Origin: Cladophialophora immunda
Taxonomy: Eukaryota > Ascomycota > Eurotiomycetes > Chaetothyriales > Herpotrichiellaceae
DNA length: 64,000 bases
Assembly: GCF_000835495.1 (NCBI RefSeq)
Contig: NW_015622541.1
Coordinates: forward strand, 7,006,001 to 7,070,000
Reading direction: 5' to 3'
The stretch's first letter is position 1; each line of letters opens with the position of its first letter. Made by a program: the position numbers and the translations under genes. The notes beneath the pieces were generated by a model. That model did no database searches and was not told the DNA's origin. It saw nothing but the letters and a program-made list of their open reading frames with translations. This document shows positions 56,360 through 64,000 of this stretch, piece by piece.

Positions 56360-59102
56360 TGGCGATAGACTAATCTGTTATAAGCGGTGTGGTGTCGGGA
56401 GGCATCTGCTAGATTACGATCTGAGTTTGGCCCGATGTGGTAGGTATAGCAGTAAAGGTGCTGTTCAAGAATTCTCTTTATTGGAATATCGACGGATCTT
56501 CAAGACTGCATGTCATACCCGTTTGGGATGGTCGGAGAGAAGTAATCGCCGAGTTGTACTGACTTGGGAGGAACCAGTCATGTTTTCGTGAACGCTGGCT
56601 GAGCGAGGGGTGGCAAAGCCAGGGCTTATCGCGGGTATTTGCAGACTTACATTGTACTAAGTACTCGCAGTCGAGACTTGAGCCCAGGTCTGAGCCTTGA
56701 TGCTTGAATCCGAGATGTCAAACGTTCCGGTGCACATGATTCAGAGATCGGCTGTCCACCACGGTGTTACTCAGACACCCGAGAATCGATATCAATAAAC
56801 GCTCGGGGTGATGTGACATCTCACTCGCTATCTGCTGCAGCAGTCGCGTACAGGATAGCATCTGTCTAGCGAAACCCACTATCTCTCCTTTCCCATTCGA
56901 ATGTGCAGTAATTCAGAGGCTGAGCTCTTCCCAAAGCTCCCCCTCACACAGACGGGAGTGGAGCAAAACGGTTCTAGAGGGATGAAGGGAGTTGTGGACT
57001 TCTAGTAGTTCGACTCACCCAAGTTATGGAGCAGGGCACACACGGAACAGCCTGGGTTTGCGATTGTGGTTTCCAAAAATTGCACAAAATATCTCGATCA
57101 ACCTTAGACGTATCCGACTAAAAGCGCGCCCGGGATGCCTTTCTTGCCTAGATGGTCCAAGCAATTTGCCGAGTGTCGGAAAGACGGCTGCAAAGGTAGA
57201 TTCTTCCTGGGTCGAGCTGTCAGTGGCAAAAACAGGGGCGGCAGTCCGCATCTCTGCTTGATGCCAAATCTCGGCTCAACTTTCCGGGATTGCTCATGAC
57301 ATACAACCTTTGAACAGCTGACAGAGTTGGAGTGGTGCGTGCGTGATCGATCTAGAAGGAGCGTAAGAAACACTGCCCGACACGATGGGTGCCATGAGCA
57401 CGAGCACGTCCCCGAACGAACCGGTGGCGACGAGTCAATCCTTGAAAGGGGGAAATCAACACGAATCCTGGGTACTCTGGCCTCCTACTCGCAGAAAATC
57501 TCCGGGCAGACGAGGCGCACATGGCGAGCCGATCTCGCCTGTTTAGGACCGCCCGCATAAGCCCTGGCAGCCTGGGGCACTTGGCGAACAGGCCCTACGA
57601 CGCCCCCGGGGACCAATCCAGGGCTGTGGATGGCACCATCTGACATCAAACAAAAGAGCGAGGCTTGTGGTGGCTGTTTCAGATCTGAAAGCACGCAACA
57701 GTCGAGGACTTGTACCCGTACTCGTACTCGCCAACAACCAGGACCGACGCACTCAGACGCGTGCTTGTTGATGATTTGCGAGTGAGGACGAGTACGAGTA
57801 GTAGAATATAAATTGTTGGCGTGATATGTGTTCCGTACGGTCTCGAACCTCTTCAACATGGAATATGTCCACAGAGGGAAGACTCACTCCACTTGCAAGC
57901 ATGGCTCTGATATCGATATACTCGTAACAACGTGGACAATGGGGGCAGACAGGCACACAGACCGTCTACTCGTATTTGCACCATCCATGACTTTTCTGGG
58001 GCTGTTGACGAAGCCCGAACTCCGTGCGCACAGTGTACGTACTTTTTGCAAGGCTAGGGTCGATGTGGCTTGGTTGATGGCGTCCTAGTGGAAATTAGCC
58101 GACCTCCAGACCGCAATTCTCCTCAAACACCTTGTCGACGTGTTGCTTGCGCCCTGGAATGGCGAGTTCTGATTTCCCCATCATTACTCACCTTCCCACT
58201 GTTTCGGCCATGCCGGAAAATGGAAACGCAGCTGGGCGTCGTAGCTCATCCGTCCCGAAAGACGCGGTACCGGGGTCCAATGCCCAAGATAGCTGCTGCA
58301 ACCAGGTATGGGAAGGCCACAGGTCACACCATGTCGTTGTACATGGCTTTCCACTGCCACGAATTCTAACTCTATATTGTGTACCTACAGTCCTAGTTGA
58401 CAAACTCTATCTGAGCAAAACCGATACTCACGTTCTCGCTCATCACACTGGAACGAAATCGATTGCGTTCGTCCCTACGAGAAGCTCCGTTGTGTAGCTC
58501 CGCCAGGTGCCAATGGGCATGCCTCAGCAAGCCACATCTGGGTCCTTTTGAAACCCGACATCTATCCAGCCGCATGGGTGGACTAAAGCAAACTATAGTA
58601 GTAACACACCCACTCGACGACGCAATGGCCAGGCTTCGATGCTCCATCACACCAATGACGGACCTTCGATAATCGAAATCGATATCGGCCGCATGGTGAA
58701 AACGGCCATGGTCGACGGTGGCTGTCGTGACAATTTCGGCACCTGTTTAGTTCGCAGCACGTTCCTCTGGAACCAATAGCCGAACAAGCATTGCGCCATC
58801 TGGCCGCGTTGATACTGCATTCATCTCGAGGCCGTCGCGGAATCTAGGCGAATTTCCATTGGGAAAGTTCTCCAGCCAGCCTTGCAGGGGACCGGGAAGC
58901 TCACGACTGGGGGTCTTCTTTCCACGTTGGCAAAGCTCCTCGACTTGTGGAGGGGGACATCGGAGTCCGCGAACAGCCATGGACAGCCCACGTCCTGGTC
59001 CACGGCGATGGCTGTCTTAATAAACCATGGCTGCTGGACGCGACAACGACGTGACGTCCATCAGACCTCCTCTGCCTCCTCTGTCCAACCGCCATTGTCA
59101 AG
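56360..59102. other. Long region without a supported gene
   Basis: About 2.7 kb. Overlapping short frames on both strands (for example 57327-57560, 57485-57859, 58132-58497, 58821-59158) give no recognisable protein. A 12-bp perfect inverted repeat (57719-57730 with 57789-57800, arms TACTCGTACTCG and its complement) is present near 57.7 kb. The last 200 bp should hold the promoter of the MFS exporter gene. Confidence 0.45.
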
Positions 59103-60817
59103 ATGTCGTCCATCAGAGACACGCCGGCGGGCCAGTTTCTGCGCCTGATCGGGTTCAAGTCATGGCTGTACTATCCGGAGGAAGTCACCGGGTTCGAATT
59201 ACCCAACTTGCCATTTGTCTCGGAAGAAATCCTCCCTCCCTCGGACGACAGCGCGGGCGAAAAAGACATTGAAAAAAGCCTCCCCAGTGTCTCAATCAGA
59301 GTGGCCACTCCCCCGGATGAAGTCTCGAGTGCCATGTCCCAGAAGGCTCTGGCAGAGCCCATTGTGGTCTCCTTCACCGACGACGACAGCGGAAACCCGC
59401 GAAACTGGTCTTCGGCAAAGAAGACATGGACTGTCACCCTGATCAATGTCTATACCTTTGTTGTTTACTGCACAGCGTCGATCATCACCCCCACTGCTGG
59501 CTTCATCGTGGAGCGGTTCAACGTCTCGGTTGTCGTTGCCAGCCTTGGTCTGTCCATGTATGTTGTTGGCTGTAAGTTACTACCTCTCCAATCCTTGTCC
59601 TTGAGAACGCATTGTTGATCGTTGTTGCAGACGGAACTGGCCCGATGTTCTTCTCGCCTCTCAGTGAAGTCCCAAGCATAGGGCGGAACCCGCCGTACCT
59701 GTACTCCTTCATTGCATTCTTCCTCGTCTCCATCGGCCTAGCATTCGTCAACAACTTCCCGGGTCTGATCATCCTCCGCTTCCTTCAAGGCTGGTTCGGC
59801 AGTCCCTGTCTGGCCAGCGGTGCCGCCTCTATTGAAGATGTCTACGATATGTACAGTGCGCCTTACGGTTACATCTGGTGGGTGGCCAGCATGTACTGCG
59901 GCCCTGCCTTCGGCCCCTTGTTGGCCGGCTACGCCGTCTCAGACAATTGGCGGTGGCCGCTCTATCAAGTGGTGATCATGGGCGCCGTGGTCCTCGTCGT
60001 CCTCCCCTTCCTGCCCGAGACATCGCCGCAGACCATCCTTCTCAACCGAGCCAGGCGCCTCCGAAAGGCCACCGGCAACAACGCGTACAAAGCCCCCTGC
60101 GAGCTGAAACCTCTTGCCTTCGGCAAGATGCTGCACGAGGCACTCAACAAGCCTCTGGAGATCACCGTCAAGGACCCGGCCATTCTGTACGCCTGTGTCT
60201 ACGGCTCGATCGTCTACGCCACCTACTATTCCTTCTTCGAGGCCTTCCCCCTGGTCTATCTCGGCATCTACCGCATGTCCCTGGGCGGCATGGGACTCGT
60301 CTTCACCTCCCTGACCGTCGGCTGCATCTGCGGCCTGACAATCTACTACCTCTACATCACGTACTACTTCATCCCGCGAGCCCGCGCGCACCACGAGGAG
60401 AAGGGCGAGCCCGTCGCCCAAGAGCAGTGGCTGCTCCCGGGCCTGTTCGGCGTGTGGGGCCCGCCGGTCGGCCTGCTGCTGTTCGCGTGGACGGCGCGCG
60501 CGGGCGTGCACTGGATGGTGCCGACGCTGGGCATCGGCGTCTTCGCGTTCTCGACCTTCTTCATCTTCCAGGCCCTGATCTGCTACGTGCCGCTATCCTA
60601 CCCGCGCCACGTGGCCAGCCTGTTCGCGGCCAACGACTGCGCCCGCTCCCTGCTGGCGGCCGCCTTCGTCCAGTTCTCGCGCCAGATGTACACGCGCCTG
60701 GGCATCGACAAGGGCGTCACCCTCGTGGCCGGCCTGTCCGTCGTCGGCATCTTCGGCATGTACGGCCTGTATTTCTACGGCGCCCGCCTGCGAGCCCGGA
60801 GCAAGTTCACCGGTTAA
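59103..60817 (+). CDS. MFS exporter, DHA1 drug:H+ antiporter type (polyamine/fluconazole-resistance-like)
   Basis: Exons 59103-59571 and 59631-60817, 551 residues with consistent phase. A cytosolic N-terminus of about 110 residues ends in NPRNWSSAKKTW, the conserved entry of this family, and helix 1 follows. Other marks: MYVVGYGTGPMFFSPLSEVPSIGRNPPYL (motif A equivalent), LRFLQGWFGSPCLASGAASI (motif C region), PETSPQTILLNRARRLRK in the central loop, and NDCARSLLAAAFVQFSRQMY near the end. Members export drugs or small metabolites with proton antiport at the plasma membrane. Codons in the second half are strongly GC-biased (third-position C), unlike the neighbouring HET and NB-ARC genes, suggesting a highly expressed gene. 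Confidence 0.9.
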
Positions 60818-61549
60818 TGGGCCTTTCGATCTTCCCTCCTTCCTCGCCTTCCCTCTTTCGGAATATCTGTTCGTTGTCGGTTGGACCTGGCCGGGCAGAA
60901 CACATGTGGGATTAACAGCATCGGCTTCTTGTCTTTTGTATGGCGAGGCGCTGGTGGTATCAAACTATTTTGCTTTTCCTTGGGGGAACACAGGACCTGT
61001 CAAACCAAACTAATCTCGTTCACTTCATCTCTGTTCTAATACTTATTATTGTGGCTAATGTGCCATTACTGGAACGAGGTCTGGATTTGGTCCTGAATTG
61101 ATTTTTATTACACCCAACCTATCTCCTTGCCTTGCTGTTGTACAACAGGGAGAGTGGAAGAAAGGGGTAACGGAGGAGGGGGATACTATTCTTTAATTTG
61201 ATTTCGTTGGGAGGGAAAATATGTAATGAGACAACGAGAATACGAGGATCATCAATCATCAATCACATATCATCTCTCATTCCCCCATTATTCGTCATCG
61301 TCGTCATCGTCCCGGTTTCACTAAGAGTCGTGGTCGTCATCGCGATATACGTCGTGCCCGTGCATACACCAGCACCCTGAAAATTCCCCCGTGGTTCCTT
61401 GTGAAGTGATGAAGCACTGCTTCAACTCACCCATACTCGCTGCTTGAGTCCCTCACAGCTGAAAGAAGTAGATCTATTTGATCCCCTCCACTTCACCCCG
61501 TTCCTATGGATATTCTGGTTAGGTGGCTTGCAGCCTTTTGGGCCCTCGC
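60818..61549. other. Intergenic between convergent genes
   Basis: About 730 bp between the exporter and HET 3' ends. AT-rich with TCATCG-type simple repeats near 61290-61320. No gene seen. Confidence 0.5.
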
Positions 61550-63991
61550 TCAAGCCAGCACAATCTCCCTCCACTCAGGCCCCGGCCCAAACGTCTTTCC
61601 TTCCAACACCGAAGTCTTCAGGACATGGCCGATGCCTCTCCGTTCATAGACGGCTTTCTTGGGTAGGTACTCGACCATCATCACCCAGTAAGAGTCCTTC
61701 TCAACGACGTTCTGCAGGGTCTTGTCTATCCCCTCGGCTCTCCAGTTTGGTTTGTGATGGCGCTCGGAGAGGAGGAGGAACTCGGAGAAAGGGTATCTGG
61801 GCTGTCGTGCTTTCTCCTCTGCTTCGACCAGTCTGTCTGCATCTGCGTCTGTGTTTCCTTGGGTGCCATTGGAGACGTAGTTCTCCGTGTTGGGAATCGC
61901 AGGTAGTAAGTCCGGTATGACTTCACCACAATTCGAGCCCGTATTGTCAAGGATGGAGTAGTGGCAGTACGAATCGGAATCTGGCCCTGGGGCGGCAACG
62001 GCCATGTGGATGACGATGGTCTGGAAAACCAAGACGGTGTAGGGAATATCTGGCGGGATTTTAGCAACCACGTCTCGTGCAGCCCAGGGTATTTGATCCA
62101 GGGGGTGCAGCACAGATCTCTCCCCACGTGCTGTCACGGTATTGTGTATGTCACTCGTGTTTGCTTTCTCTCCATCATGTATGGCGAATTGGTGCCTAAT
62201 TGTCGATGGATCGTGGACAATTTCAAGCTTACCCCCTTTCTGGGACATCCGCCATTTGATCCAATTGGCATCGGCCAGCCAGTCGAGAATCTCATCCTCG
62301 CCACTGAATATTATATCAAATTCACCCCAGATGTGCCAAAAGGACGGGGCCCGCCATCCTGCCCACGACCAGCTCGGAAAATCCGACCTACGGCGCACGT
62401 CTGAAGACAGCTCTGGGTTGTCCCCTCGATTTTGAAAGATCATAGCCACAGGGAGAATCTTAGCGGGTAGGCCTTCGATCATTTCCGTCGTTGCGGCATC
62501 GGCAACTCGCTCAAGGATGCCAGACATGGCATTCAATGCGTCACTGTTCATAGTAATTTTGCGTTTTTGGAATTCCTCCAGAGCACTGAAGAGGAAGTCG
62601 TAAGGTGCCAAGGCAAACTCCATGTCGTCCATACTCTCTCGCGCAAACGCGATGTAATCGGTTCCCGTTTCGCGGTAAAGTCGAGGATGAGTCTGAAGCA
62701 CAATGTCTTTACACAGATCTTCGGCCCATACGCTCTCCCGGCAGCGGAAGAATACTTGTTCGTCGACAAAATTCATTGTTCGGCGTGAGAGATGTTGTTC
62801 TTGGAGTCTGTGTCGATGGTGGTCAGTATCAGTTTAATAAGGAGCTGCATTGTAAGAATGATTGCAGGAATGATCTTACGTCCAACCGCGCGTCGACCAC
62901 ACTGATGACTTCAGGTGGGCATCTAGCGGCACCACCCTAATCAGACTTGTGTTGGGCTTTATATATTGGACCATCTGGCTTGGGTTACGGGATCTCCCAA
63001 CACCTGGAAGACCATCATTGGCACTGGAACCATTGGCGGCGACTATGGTGAAATATGCTTTCTCAAATATCATGTCCATATTTTTGATGCTCTTGCGAAG
63101 CTCTTCGAAATCATCTTGAAAGAGGCACAGTGAGTCAAACCAAAAATACCGTAGCTCGAGATTCCTGACAACCTCTATCGCATCGCGGATGGTTTGGGGA
63201 AAGCTGTGCGCTCGAAGTCGGATTGAGTCGGGAGTCATCCACATCTCCAGCTCGTGTTTGACAAGCCGAGGAGGAGTTGCTCCTCCCCACACATAGCTCA
63301 GGGCAACGTATTTCTCCGTCCATGGGATTTCCGTCAGACACATTTCTTGAACATCGACAACGCGAAGGCGAAGGGGGAGATTTCGGCCATGTGTTCTGCT
63401 CCCTATGGCTGTGGACGGGCAGACTTTATGCAATTGCGAGCAAAGCTCTAACCAGGATTTCATACGTTGGTAGTCGATGCCTTCGGAATCCACGACTCTT
63501 CCTGCCTCAGGATCTCGGTTATAATCGTTTGCGAGGAATGTCAGCATTTCCAGCAACTTGCCCACGTAATAAAAAGCTGGGTCACCAGCCTTGCGGTAGC
63601 GAAGCCTGATAGTTAAACATCTGGTATCACAAGAAGCCCAATACGTCGAGTCCGGCGGCCCCCTATCGTTAGAGCAGCTTTCTAGCACGGCGAGGGTGAA
63701 TCTGCAGGAGGGGCAATATTCTCTGGCCACAATTGTTTCGAATGATCCGATTTCGAGTATATGGAATAAACGGCCATCGAGGAAGGTCTGGCCCAGAGCC
63801 TCTTCAATCGCGTCGAATGGATGGAGAGACGGGCTAAACTGCAGAACGGCCAGGAATCGGCAGAATTCCGAGTCGCAGAGTTGGTCAAGACTACCCTTGG
63901 CACTCTGTTGTTGAGGATTGTCCATTGAGATCAGGAAGCGAGAAGGGAGGTTTGCTTTGAGTGTTTCGGCTGTGATGGCGGGAATGACCAT
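61550..63991 (-). CDS. HET-domain protein, possibly starting outside the window
   Basis: Exons (minus) 63991-62880 and 62807-61550 give 789 residues if the ATG at 63991 is the start. The frame is still open upstream to the window edge, so the true start may lie outside. The HET domain (PF06985) is in exon 1: KYVALSYVWGGATPPRL, LRYFWFDSLCLFQDD, and KAYFTIVAANGSSAND. The join TRGWTLQEQHLSRR crosses the intron exactly as in other family members. The C-terminal part includes FPSWSWAGW, another frequent HET-protein motif. It probably acts in non-self recognition after cell fusion. It is unrelated in detail to the HET gene at 42-44 kb, so the pair is not a recent duplication. Confidence 0.88.
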
Positions 63992-64000
63992 GCGAGGATA

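Noticed and set aside
57719..57800. 12-bp inverted repeat near 57.7 kb as a mobile-element end
   Set aside because: Arms are short, built of a simple CTCGTA repeat, and there is no internal coding or target duplication.
56360..59102. Several 60-120 residue frames as small genes
   Set aside because: None has a recognisable motif, a start context or splice partners that extend it.
59878..60915. A 345-residue plus-strand open frame
   Set aside because: It is the +1 shadow of the MFS exporter exon, open only because of GC-rich third positions.
1..64000. tRNA genes, rRNA, telomere repeats, intact transposase or reverse transcriptase, PKS/NRPS cores
   Set aside because: Looked for by eye on both strands and not seen; short or diverged copies could be missed without a search.

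Overview
The window is nuclear DNA of a filamentous ascomycete (Pezizomycotina). The evidence is many genes split by 46-96 nt introns with GT..AG ends and CTAAC/CTGAC-like branch sites, several Zn2Cys6 regulators, fungal MFS families, HET-domain proteins and an NB-ARC/TPR protein. No operons, tRNAs, rRNAs, CRISPR arrays or intact transposons were seen. About 22 genes are well supported. The content is accessory (metabolism, transport, self-recognition), with few intact housekeeping genes and several broken ones. All gene models are by eye; where exons are joined, reading-frame phases were checked and agree.

Left part (1-25 kb): a PF04199 cyclase cut by the window edge; a large regulator with two C2H2 fingers plus a Zn2Cys6 cluster; a cytochrome b5/FMN alpha-hydroxyacid dehydrogenase of the cytochrome b2 type; then a metabolic block with an FAD monooxygenase, a sugar-type permease, an 11-exon acyl-CoA carboxyltransferase, a 14-helix-type drug/siderophore exporter, an alpha/beta hydrolase and a Zn2Cys6 regulator. 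This block has the composition of a catabolic or secondary-metabolite cluster, but no PKS, NRPS or terpene synthase core is present.

Middle part (25-41 kb): a shortened Est1-type protein; a short-chain dehydrogenase, a PLP aminotransferase and a Zn2Cys6 regulator close together; a membrane-anchored protein of unclear function; then a compact three-gene unit (zinc amidohydrolase, divergent ACS-family permease, small GAF-domain protein). The intergenic DNA of this unit carries three CGG-N10-CCG palindromes, two of them identical 16-mers 3.2 kb apart, which suggests a dedicated regulon.

Right part (41-64 kb): an incompatibility/self-recognition neighbourhood with a HET gene, a nucleoside-phosphorylase-domain relic, a decayed C2H2/Zn2Cys6 regulator, an intact SesB-like hydrolase/NB-ARC/TPR protein, an NmrA-like gene, a Nudix gene, an MFS exporter and a second HET gene. 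Broken pieces of two conserved housekeeping genes (DcpS-like decapping scavenger and Pex12-like peroxin) lie here, which points to a duplication-prone, possibly subtelomeric segment.
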